Shown: positions 1 through 7,614 of the stretch, piece after piece
How positions within the stretch are numbered: position 1 is the first letter of the stretch
Layout of the letters: every line of letters begins with the position of its first letter
Program-made: the position numbers and the translations under genes
The notes under the pieces: generated by a model
Database searches by the model: none
What the model was told of the DNA's origin: nothing
What the model saw: the letters and a program-made list of their open reading frames with translations, nothing else
Assembly: GCA_016208305.1 (NCBI GenBank)
Contig: JACQYI010000060.1
Span: 62,001 to 126,000, forward strand
Direction of reading: 5' to 3'
DNA: 64,000 bases
From: Oscillatoriophycideae cyanobacterium NC_groundwater_1537_Pr4_S-0.65um_50_18
Lineage (GTDB): Bacteria > Cyanobacteriota > Cyanobacteriia > Elainellales > Elainellaceae

Positions 1-92
1 TGAGACGACTTTCTCTCTACCGACCTTTCCAGCAAATCTTAACATCGAAATTCCTCATTGCTAGCTTGCCCTAGCACAACTGAGCACCTGCT

Positions 93-175
93 GTCTAACG
101 ATGCGATCACCGGACTTAGGTAGTCTCTGGAGCCAACCTGTCTCTCCAAATTCCGGTGCATCGCACTTGTTATGC
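93..175. repeat. attC-like imperfect palindrome A
   Basis: An 83 bp imperfect palindrome bounded by GTCTAAC (93-99) and GTTATGC (169-175), the layout of integron attC sites (RYYYAAC ... GTTRRRY). The inner arms, TGCGATCACCGGA on the left and TCCGGTGCATCGCA on the right, pair with a single unpaired base on the right arm, like the extrahelical base of attC. It sits just beyond the 3' end of the LysE gene. GTTATGC departs from the GTTRRRY consensus at one position. No integron integrase is visible. It could also be a terminator-like repeat. Confidence 0.5.
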
Positions 176-204
176 CGCAACACCACAAATTCTTTGAAGC
201 ATTT

Positions 205-840
205 CTACCTCTGCTCGGCTACAGCAACATATGCGCCAAGCCCGATCATTGTACAGCCTGAAGTAATTCGTTGTCCTTGCCTGAATTTATAGCTTGTCCG
301 CAATTTTTGCCCAATAGGTCCTGCAAATGTAGCAACAACAACATCAACAAAGAGGTTTAGCAAATCCGTAATGAGACCTAAAAACAAAAACTGTGTTAGA
401 ACGTTGCCGTTTGCAACATTAATAAACTGAGGAATAAATGCGAGGAAAAACAAGGCTGTTTTAGGATTTAGAACCTCAGTGATCACACCTTGATAAAACG
501 CGCTTCCACTGCGTTGCGGTTGGGCTACTGCATTAGTATCAATTGATAAAGTATCTTGGCTCAAAAGAGTTCGTAGCCCCAAATAAATGAGATAAGCTGC
601 TCCTACATACTTGATAATGGTAAAGGCAGTAGCAGAAGTCATTAACAGGCTAGAAATACCGACTGCGGCAGCAACAACATGAATAAGTCCTCCTACAAAT
701 AAACCGAGGGCTGAGGCAATCCCTTCGGACCTACCTCCATTAAAGCTACGCGCTAAGGTATAGAGAATACCTGGACCTGGAGTAATACTGAGAATAAAAG
801 CGGCTGTAAGGAAAAGACTAAGGTTCGCAAGGTCAGGCAT
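205..840 (-). CDS. LysE/RhtB family amino-acid exporter
   Basis: An inner-membrane protein of the LysE/RhtB family, which exports amino acids or related small metabolites; the substrate cannot be read from sequence. The N-terminus shows the family pattern of a first membrane segment followed by SITPGPGILYTLARSF and a glycine-rich stretch (GIASALGLFVGG). About five to six hydrophobic segments span roughly 210 residues, the usual family length. I prefer the ATG at 840 to the GTG at 852, because GGAG lies six bases upstream of it. The gene lies between two attC-like palindromes and ends about 30 bp from one of them, so it may have travelled as a cassette. The family call is firm. Confidence 0.88.
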   Translation of the reverse strand: MPDLANLSLFLTAAFILSITPGPGILYTLARSFNGGRSEGIASALGLFVGGLIHVVAAAVGISSLLMTSATAFTIIKYVGAAYLIYLGLRTLLSQDTLSIDTNAVAQPQRSGSAFYQGVITEVLNPKTALFFLAFIPQFINVANGNVLTQFLFLGLITDLLNLFVDVVVATFAGPIGQKLRTSYKFRQGQRITSGCTMIGLGAYVAVAEQR

Positions 841-942
841 ATTAAACTCCACTGATGCTGTTTCTTCTCTGATTATCTATCGAACTTACTAGAAGGCAAT
901 CAACACTACTTACAGAATTAAGCCATCCCTCAAGGACTTGCG

Positions 943-1031
943 GCATAACGACCCCGTTCACCCGCCGCTAGTAACCTCTCGAACTCAACGAAAAGACTCT
1001 GTACGGTCGGTGTGCAACGGGATTGTTAGAC
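943..1031. repeat. attC-like imperfect palindrome B
   Basis: An 89 bp imperfect palindrome with outer cores GCATAAC (943-949) and GTTAGAC (1025-1031). The inner arms CCCGTTCACCC and GGTGTGCAACGGG pair with an unpaired base on the right arm. On the minus strand it reads TGTCTAAC ... GTTATGCCGCAAG, matching both ends of palindrome A (TGTCTAAC ... GTTATGCCGCAA). It lies between the 3' end of the AcsF-like gene and the 5' end of the LysE gene. The shared cores with unrelated loop sequence are what attC sites look like. A further isolated GTCTAAC occurs at 1093-1099. Confidence 0.5.
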
Positions 1032-1136
1032 AGTACGGCGATGTATTCCCAACTATCCACATAGACCGAACCTTTATGCTGTTGCAAATTCTTGTCTAAC
1101 AAGATATGACAAATTGAATAGAGATCGCCACCTCTA

Positions 1137-2186
1137 TTACTTCTTCTCTTTTGTATTAATTGATTTCATGGTAAATAGCTGAAACATAACCAATAGAATA
1201 CTGAAATAGTGTGGAATTTTTCTGGTTAATTTTAAGAGTGTATTCTGACTTGAAATATTAATTCTTTTATTTTCTGAAGTATGTTGTAAACAAATGTCTA
1301 ATTTCTCGAAAAAACGTGATTCTTCTACATCAAGAACTAGGGGCAAATCTTTTCTGATGGAGTTGTTGACCTTTTTGATTGTAGAAATATAGTATTCACG
1401 AGCATCTAGCCCAAGCAATGCAAGGAGCTTATCGTTACTTTGATACTTGAGGTATGTCATACTGAAAATCAACAGCAAAAAGAACTTACAGACTAGTCTT
1501 GCCCTTAGCCCACTAGAGAACTGTGATTGTGATTTAATAATCGCACCAAAAAAATCTCCATGTCGATTCTCATCTTCACCCCATGACTTGTAAAAGCTAA
1601 AAAGAGGATAGATAGAGTATTCAGGATGAGACTCTAAATGCTCAAAAATCGTTATGTAATAACAGCTAGAGATCCTCTCTGACAGATAGGTAGAGTAGAT
1701 AAACCATGAGAAAGGTAGAAAAATATACTTTCTACCTTCTTTCTTTAGAAAACCTAATCCAGGTTTGATACGAAAATCCAAGAGAGCTTTATTAAGAAAA
1801 CTCGCATGACGGGCTTCATCACGAGACATCAGGGAGAATCCACCTGAAAGGATGCTGTTTTCTTCCTTAAGTTGATATGACAATTCCCTGTACAGGATAA
1901 ATCCTGAGTACTCAGCAGCACAGTACATTTCCAAAAGTTTAACTATGAGTTCCCGCGCCTCACCTTGAATGTGATCCCAGGACTGGTTAAACCTCTCGTC
2001 GCGTATGTAGTCGCCCTTAGTGTAGTCGCTCTTTAAATTAGCGATCGCGGTGTTAAAGACTTCTTGAAACCTCAAGGTATCAATATTGGAAAACTTTCTA
2101 ATGCTAGTTGTATAGAACCCTGGGTAAATGAGAGTTTCTTTTACTAGAGCTTCAGTATTTGACTGTGTAGTTTCAACATATTCCAT
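1137..2186 (-). CDS. acsF: AcsF-like Mg-protoporphyrin IX monomethyl ester oxidative cyclase paralogue
   Basis: Resembles AcsF/CycI (ChlA), the aerobic di-iron enzyme that closes the isocyclic ring of chlorophyll. Signatures are FYTTSIRKF near the N-terminus, FNQSWDHI, AEYSGFILYREL, the iron-ligand motifs MSRDEARHASFLNKA and GEDENRHGDFF, and the ITIFEHLESHPEYSIYPLF stretch. At 349 residues the length is normal. The sequence looks divergent, with an unusual C-terminal 80 residues and an AT-rich coding region, so it may be the low-oxygen or an accessory paralogue and not the main housekeeping copy. It is not next to any other pigment gene; its neighbours are an exporter and an attC-like palindrome. 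AGGAAAG lies upstream of the ATG. Family call strong, exact role inferred. Confidence 0.85.
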   Translation of the reverse strand: MEYVETTQSNTEALVKETLIYPGFYTTSIRKFSNIDTLRFQEVFNTAIANLKSDYTKGDYIRDERFNQSWDHIQGEARELIVKLLEMYCAAEYSGFILYRELSYQLKEENSILSGGFSLMSRDEARHASFLNKALLDFRIKPGLGFLKKEGRKYIFLPFSWFIYSTYLSERISSCYYITIFEHLESHPEYSIYPLFSFYKSWGEDENRHGDFFGAIIKSQSQFSSGLRARLVCKFFLLLIFSMTYLKYQSNDKLLALLGLDAREYYISTIKKVNNSIRKDLPLVLDVEESRFFEKLDICLQHTSENKRINISSQNTLLKLTRKIPHYFSILLVMFQLFTMKSINTKEKK

Positions 2187-2641
2187 ATTCTAAACTTTCC
2201 TACCAAAAACCATTTTCGATACTACCTCAAGAAAAGGACCTTAGCAATTTCTGAGTCTCAGAGCAGGAACATGATTGAAAGTGTTGCTGTCTAACTATTA
2301 ATGGACTGAAACTTTCCGTCTAAGATTTTAGTTTGGGGTGGATAGACAGAATGATTCAGAATAACGCCCCAATTTTACTGCTTGTACAGATTATTTCGGC
2401 AAAGTATGCTGCTTAAGCTAAATAGCTAGAGTGTTTCCGCATATTGTCATGTTTCTTACAGAAGGAACAGCCATATTATTGAATACGCTTTACATCTACT
2501 CTCTATGCAGTAACATCCTATTAACTGCTCCCCTTCTTGAAAGAGAGGAGATTCCCAAATGATGTTACGCACGGGGCTAAATCCGCGTTGCTTCGTTTTT
2601 CTTTTGGGCTGTCACCCAGAGTCAAACCTGGGTGGGGTGAG

Positions 2642-2757
2642 TCAAAAACCCCTAGACACTCCACTCAAGTCAACCCCAAGTGCCATGCTTACTTTACGCA
2701 AGGTGTTATCTGCGCCGTTAGCATCTGCGTTGATGTACTGATTATTGATAGTTTTTA
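2642..2757 (-). pseudogene. C-terminal remnant of an IS200/IS605-type TnpB gene and its right end
   Basis: On the minus strand about 30 codons read INADANGADNTLRKV ... GVDLSGVSRGF and then stop. INADxNGAxNxLRKV is the last conserved block of TnpB (OrfB), the RNA-guided nuclease of IS200/IS605-type elements. Everything upstream of it is missing. Beyond the stop (about 2525-2641) lies non-coding sequence with a CTCCCCTTC/AAGAGAGGAG hairpin (about 2528-2551), as expected of the right end and guide-RNA region of such an element. I read it as a dead relic. Confidence 0.6.
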
Positions 2758-2797
2758 ATAATAATATACCCAGTAGCATCTGCACTGTCACCTGGCA

Positions 2798-2877
2798 CAA
2801 GTTTAGTTCTATAACACGAAATCGTTGGCTGATTGAAAATCATCAGGTAAGTTTAGCCCCCAACTTTTGGCTAGGTT
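2798..2877 (+). repeat. Dispersed repeat, copy 1 (inverted partner at 7072-7150)
   Basis: This roughly 80 bp segment begins CAAGTTTAGTTCTATA and ends CAACTTTTGGCTAGGTT. The reverse complement of 7072-7150 has the same start (CAAGTTTAGTTTTATA), middle (CGTTAGCTGAT) and end (AACTTTTGGCTAGGTA), with substitutions between. The two copies flank the kinase/response-regulator pair in opposite orientation. No coding potential is evident. The rest of 2187-3104 holds the tnpB relic and the small hairpin TCTATC-GAAA-GATAGA at 2942-2957. Confidence 0.6.
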
Positions 2878-3104
2878 CAAATTTATGTGTGCTGCTTAGT
2901 ATCTGAGTCTCATCGATTGATTCTCCTTACTGCATTTTCGATCTATCGAAAGATAGAAATTATGAAGGGTGGTGAGCTTTGTCCACTTTTCCTCCACAAA
3001 GAATACTAGAGAAAGATTTACTAACGGCAATGGATGTTGTTTACTCACCTCTGTCAACTAATTACTGTGTAGCATTACGCTGTTGAGCAAATTAAGGTGG
3101 GTTT

Positions 3105-6100
3105 ATGAAGTCTACTTCCAAACGGGCTAAAGCAAATCGGGGAAAGCAGACACAGTTAGATTTGTGCCAACGAGAAGTAGAGGAATTACGAACAGCGCTG
3201 GCGATCGCTCGTGAGCAGGAGAAAGTGGCTCAGGAATGCTTGCAGAAACTGGAGACGGCTAATCAGGCGTTGCAGCAAAAGGAGCGCTTGTTAGAAGTCA
3301 CCGCAATTGCTGCTCATTCACTTCTAACAACGACAACTTTAGATGCCGCGATCAATCATGCTTTGCAAATCGTTGGTGAAGCGCTAGACACCGATCGCGT
3401 TGGTCTCTTCGAGGTAGTTGCTTCAACTTCCAATTCAACCTTCCCTCACTGGCGAGCATTAGAATATGAGTGGAAGTCACCAGGAACAGTACTTCAGCAT
3501 TCTGATGTAGACGCGGCTCAAGTTAGCTATGACGAGATTCCCGAAATCTTTGAGCGCCTGCATCAGAGGCAAACCGTAAGCTATTTCATCGAAGAAGTTC
3601 CAGAACCCTTCCGCAGCCACCAAATCGCGATCGGTGTTAAATCCACTCATCTAGTTCCGATTTTTGTACAGGGGCAGTTCTGGGGTGGATTGGGGCTGGA
3701 TGACTGCCATGAGGCAAAACGGCGCAGCATAACAGAATTATCAGTTTTGAAGATTGCCGCTGATTGTATTGGTAGTGCAATTCAGCGCGATCGCACTCAG
3801 CAAGACCTACTGCAAGCCGAACAAGCGCGTACACGCGTTGCCATAGGGCATTCGCAAGACCTAGAACGCCACTATGCTGAACTGCAACAGGCACTCGAAC
3901 ACGAAGTAGAGCTACGCCACCGCCTCGCAGAATCTGAGAAACGCTATCGTACTTTATTTGAGTTGAGCAATGAGGGAATTTATCGCTTTGAGTTGCAGCC
4001 ACCCGTTCCAATAGCGCTACCTTTGGATGAGAAAGCCAAGCTAGCCTACCATTCACTGCAAGTTGCTGAAGCGAATCCTGCATTCATTGCCCAATATGGT
4101 TTCAGTGGACCAGAAGAGGTTGCTGGTAAGCGATTTACTGATTTTTACCCCAGTGATTCCGAGGTAAACTTAGATACGATTCGTGAACTCACCCAAAGTG
4201 GCTACCGTCTTCACAATGCCCCAACTGAAGAGTTAGGAGTGGATGGGCAACCCCGACATTTTCTGCAAAATGTGGTTTGTGATGTGCAGGATGGATATCT
4301 ATTGGGAGGATGGGGAACACAAACTGATATCACCGAACTGCGTCAAGCTCAGCAAGCTCTTCTGCAAGCAGAACAAGAGCGAGCAGAAGAATTAGCCAAA
4401 GCAAATGAGGAACTGCGGCAACGAGATCGCCTGCTTTCCATTGTTGCAGAGGTGACGAAAGACTTGTTAAAAAATCCTCAGGTGGAAGCAGCCATTGAAC
4501 AAGCATTACAGCGAATTGGAGAAGCGGCTGGCGTTAGCCGAATGCTTGTGATGCAGGAAAAGCTGGAAGCTAGCAGCAGACAGCTACAGCATTGTGTGAT
4601 TCAAGAATGGTCAGCATCAGGCATTCCCAAGCAAACAGATGATTCCGTCACCAAAGCTGTGAACAACGACGAGTATGCGGCTTTGATTGATGAACTTCAT
4701 GCAGGACAATCAATCTGGCACGTTCTTGAAGCCTTACCTGAGCCTATTCGGACTCAACAAGCTGGAATTGGAGTGAAGTCAACAGGTGCTGTACCCATTT
4801 TCATCGCAGGCAAGTATTTCGGCTGCGTTGCCTTTGATGATTGTGTGAATTATCACCAGTGGACACCCCAGGAAATTGATGTGTTGACTTCGAGTTCAGG
4901 TGCGATTGGAGCGGCACTGCATCGAAAGCAGTTAGTCGATCACCTAGTCGAAGAACGCACCCAAGCCGAACAAGCACGGGCAATAGAACTAGCACAAGTC
5001 AATAACGCGGTGCGGCGCAGCATCAATGCACTCACAAGCCAGCCCTCAGTTGAAGCATTTCTAGAAGTAACCCTGAAATCGATCGCTGAAGTGTTAGAAG
5101 TTCACTCTGCAATGTTCTGGAAAATTGAAGAGCAGTGGGCGACGCTTCAGTTGGCTTACCAAGATGGACAAGTGCTTCCAGGTAAACAAACTGACCATCC
5201 CAATGCAACTGCTCCTGGACAGCTATGGAATGCCTACAATGCGGCAGGACGAATCTACGATTACCCATTCTGCCATCCTGTAGACGATCCAGCTTCGCAG
5301 TTTACCGAAGCGCAACGAGCGATGTTTCATCAGCTGGGCGTGCGCTCTGTCCTGGGTGCTCCTGTTGTGATTGGCGATCGCACCGTCGCAATTATTACTG
5401 TAAGGCTGACTCATGAAATGCCAGATCCATCACCCCTGCGCCTCGAACTGATGAACGTGCTGGCGGGTCAGGCAGCACTTGCTATGCAAATGTCACAACT
5501 GGCAGAAGAAGCAAAACAAACCGCTATTCTCGAAGAAAGAAACCGCATGGCGCAAGACATTCACGATACTCTGGCTCAGTCTTTCACCAGCATTGGAATG
5601 CAACTCCAAGCCGCCGCTCGTTTTCTCAGCCGCAACCCAGAGCAAGCCCAATCCTGCCTTGCCTATGCTCAAGAACTAACACGTTCTGGCTTAGCAGTAG
5701 CTCGCCAATCAGTTTGGGCATTGCAGTCTGAAGCGGAGAATTACTGCCAGCTTGACTCTACACTTCAGCGGCTAGCGGCTCAACAATCGCTTGAAACTGC
5801 AATTCCTATTGAGGCATCGATTGCAGGCACTCCCTATTCCTTACCTGCCGATGTCGGCATGAACCTGCTTCGCATTGGGCAAGAAGCGCTGAACAACGCG
5901 ATTCATCATGCCCAGGCTCAAACCATTCTTGTCACCCTCACCTACGCTCCCAATCAAATTCAGCTACAGATCCAGGATGATGGGCAAGGGTTTGATCTGC
6001 AATTACGACTCAACAGCGGTGGCTTTGGCTTAATAGGAATGCAACAACGTAGCGACCGTCTTAAGGGAGAATTAATGATCATCAGCCATCCAGGGCAAGG

Positions 6101-6170
6101 AACCGAGGTCAGGGTGACTGTACCAATTGAATCTGAAAACTCGCCCCTGCTGCGGAATACTCGTTTATGA
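3105..6170 (+). CDS. Multi-GAF/PAS sensor histidine kinase, NarX type (HisKA_3)
   Basis: A 1021-residue soluble sensor kinase with no evident membrane segment. Order: N-terminal coiled coil (about 1-65), GAF (about 65-230), coiled coil, PAS (about 275-415, starting SEKRYRTLFELSNEGIYRF), two further GAF-like domains (about 440-610 and 640-800), HisKA_3 dimerisation domain with the phospho-accepting histidine at about 820 in AQDIHDTLAQSF, and a HATPase with GQEALNNAIHHAQA and DDGQGFD. HisKA_3 kinases pair with LuxR/NarL response regulators, and one follows 170 bp downstream. The two first GAF-like repeats share a GVKSTxxVPIFxxGxxxGxxxxDDC stretch, suggesting internal duplication. The signal is unknown. 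AAGGTGGG precedes the ATG. Confidence 0.92.
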   Translation: MKSTSKRAKANRGKQTQLDLCQREVEELRTALAIAREQEKVAQECLQKLETANQALQQKERLLEVTAIAAHSLLTTTTLDAAINHALQIVGEALDTDRVGLFEVVASTSNSTFPHWRALEYEWKSPGTVLQHSDVDAAQVSYDEIPEIFERLHQRQTVSYFIEEVPEPFRSHQIAIGVKSTHLVPIFVQGQFWGGLGLDDCHEAKRRSITELSVLKIAADCIGSAIQRDRTQQDLLQAEQARTRVAIGHSQDLERHYAELQQALEHEVELRHRLAESEKRYRTLFELSNEGIYRFELQPPVPIALPLDEKAKLAYHSLQVAEANPAFIAQYGFSGPEEVAGKRFTDFYPSDSEVNLDTIRELTQSGYRLHNAPTEELGVDGQPRHFLQNVVCDVQDGYLLGGWGTQTDITELRQAQQALLQAEQERAEELAKANEELRQRDRLLSIVAEVTKDLLKNPQVEAAIEQALQRIGEAAGVSRMLVMQEKLEASSRQLQHCVIQEWSASGIPKQTDDSVTKAVNNDEYAALIDELHAGQSIWHVLEALPEPIRTQQAGIGVKSTGAVPIFIAGKYFGCVAFDDCVNYHQWTPQEIDVLTSSSGAIGAALHRKQLVDHLVEERTQAEQARAIELAQVNNAVRRSINALTSQPSVEAFLEVTLKSIAEVLEVHSAMFWKIEEQWATLQLAYQDGQVLPGKQTDHPNATAPGQLWNAYNAAGRIYDYPFCHPVDDPASQFTEAQRAMFHQLGVRSVLGAPVVIGDRTVAIITVRLTHEMPDPSPLRLELMNVLAGQAALAMQMSQLAEEAKQTAILEERNRMAQDIHDTLAQSFTSIGMQLQAAARFLSRNPEQAQSCLAYAQELTRSGLAVARQSVWALQSEAENYCQLDSTLQRLAAQQSLETAIPIEASIAGTPYSLPADVGMNLLRIGQEALNNAIHHAQAQTILVTLTYAPNQIQLQIQDDGQGFDLQLRLNSGGFGLIGMQQRSDRLKGELMIISHPGQGTEVRVTVPIESENSPLLRNTRL

Positions 6171-6341
6171 CTGTGCCGTCTCCCGTAACTACTAGGCAAT
6201 ACTTGGTGCCGAAATGCTGGTTAAGCAGACAAATCTTGGACTCTTTACTCCACCATTGGGGAGATGAAGCACCAGCCTGAGTTTTTAGTAAGTATTTGAG
6301 AGCGTGATACGAAAAGCTTTGCCCCCCTGAAACTTATTGCT

Positions 6342-6977
6342 ATGAATCAAACACAATCAATTCACATCCTCCTGGCGGATGACCATCCACCACTCCGTAA
6401 AGGCTTGGCGTTAATTTTGAATAACGAGGACGACATGGAGATCGTAGCAGAGGCAAGTAATGGACGTGAAGCAGTAGAACTGTTTCGACAATATCAACCC
6501 GATGTTGCTCTGCTCGATTTGCGGATGCCAGAGTTGTGCGGGGTGGCAGCGATTACCGCCATTCGCGCTGAGTTCCCCGCAGCCCGTTTGATTGTTCTCA
6601 CCACTTATGATGGTGACGAAGATATTTATCGAGGCTTAAGGGCTGGGGCAATGGCATACCTGCTTAAGGATACAGACTGCGATGAGATTATTGGCACAAT
6701 TCGAGCCGTGTATGCAGGTCAGCAGCGCATTCCTTCTGCTATCGGTGTGAAGTTGCTGCACCGCATAGGCACTTCAGAACTGAGCGATCGCGAACGTGAA
6801 GTGCTGCAATTGATCACAAATGGTAGAAGTAATCAAGAGATTGGGGCTGAGTTGAACATCACCGAAGGCACAGTTAAGTTTCACATCAATAGCATCTTGA
6901 AGAAGTTGGACGTGAGAGATCGCACTCAGGCAGTCGTTAGAGGATTACAACGAGGTATTGTTCGGCTAATGAATTAG
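6342..6977 (+). CDS. NarL/LuxR-family response regulator
   Basis: A two-domain response regulator of 211 residues. The receiver domain carries the acidic pocket (LLADDHPPL), the phospho-acceptor aspartate at about residue 59 in VALLDLRMPE, the threonine/serine switch region (VLTTYDG) and the conserved lysine in AYLLKDTD. The C-terminal GerE/LuxR helix-turn-helix is LSDREREVLQLITNGRSNQEIGAELNITEGTVKFHINSILKKL-like, with all helix landmarks present. It is the obvious partner of the HisKA_3 kinase immediately upstream on the same strand. Target genes are not evident. A stem-loop follows the stop. Confidence 0.95.
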   Translation: MNQTQSIHILLADDHPPLRKGLALILNNEDDMEIVAEASNGREAVELFRQYQPDVALLDLRMPELCGVAAITAIRAEFPAARLIVLTTYDGDEDIYRGLRAGAMAYLLKDTDCDEIIGTIRAVYAGQQRIPSAIGVKLLHRIGTSELSDREREVLQLITNGRSNQEIGAELNITEGTVKFHINSILKKLDVRDRTQAVVRGLQRGIVRLMN

Positions 6978-6990
6978 TACAACGAAAAAT

Positions 6991-7043
6991 GTTAGCCGCG
7001 TTGGATGCAGCCTCATCGCAACGCACCTCATCTGTGGGCTAAC
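6991..7043 (+). terminator. Stem-loop after the response regulator
   Basis: GTTAGCC (6991-6997) pairs with GGCTAAC (7037-7043), and inside it GCGTTG pairs with CAACGC. It begins 13 bp after the response-regulator stop codon and has no clear T-run, so it is a putative terminator or RNA-stability hairpin. Apart from this and the repeat copy at 7072-7150, I see nothing convincing in 6978-7614. Confidence 0.4.
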
Positions 7044-7071
7044 TTGACGAGTGAATATAAATCAGCCTTAT

Positions 7072-7150
7072 ACCTAGCCAAAAGTTAGGGAGTTGCCCTC
7101 ATCTGCTGATGTTTATCAGCTAACGCTTTCACCCTATAAAACTAAACTTG
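7072..7150 (-). repeat. Dispersed repeat, copy 2 (inverted partner at 2798-2877)
   Basis: The reverse complement aligns along its whole length with 2798-2877, with conserved ends and scattered substitutions in the centre. Together the copies bracket 4.2 kb holding the histidine kinase and response regulator. They could be degenerate miniature elements or a cis-regulatory repeat. Confidence 0.6.
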
Positions 7151-7614
7151 AAGTAGGTGACAACACAGATTCAACTTTGTATAGTGTTATAAAAATCTCC
7201 TACAAATTCTATGAATTTAATGATGGCTATAATTAAATAAAGATTACTGAACGCTGCAATTTTTACTAACTCTTACTAATGGAATACTGCGGTTATCAGT
7301 GTTTCAGTAAGGTTAAGTGCATCAAATTATTCAGTGTCTGCAATGCCAGTCAGAGGACTGCTCTACTTCATTTTTTACCATTTTCCGCTGCTCTACCAGC
7401 ATCCTTTAGCACTTAAAGCCCCCGCTACACTGTATTTCTTGAAGAGGAATAAATTGCCTTTCCACTGCCCGATATGTGAGGCACTAAAGTTACCAAAGTT
7501 ACTTGCGTCTAAGAGAAATTTTGGCAAATGTGCGACCTGCTGTTTGAGCACCAACAGGTATAAAAAGATGGCGATTTAGCAAGGAGTGAGATTGCCATCT
7601 ACCTCAAGGATTCA

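Noticed and set aside
7334-7579. 81-codon plus-strand frame with CPIC and CATCC
   Set aside because: No Shine-Dalgarno, GTG start, no family resemblance; probably chance in an intergenic region.
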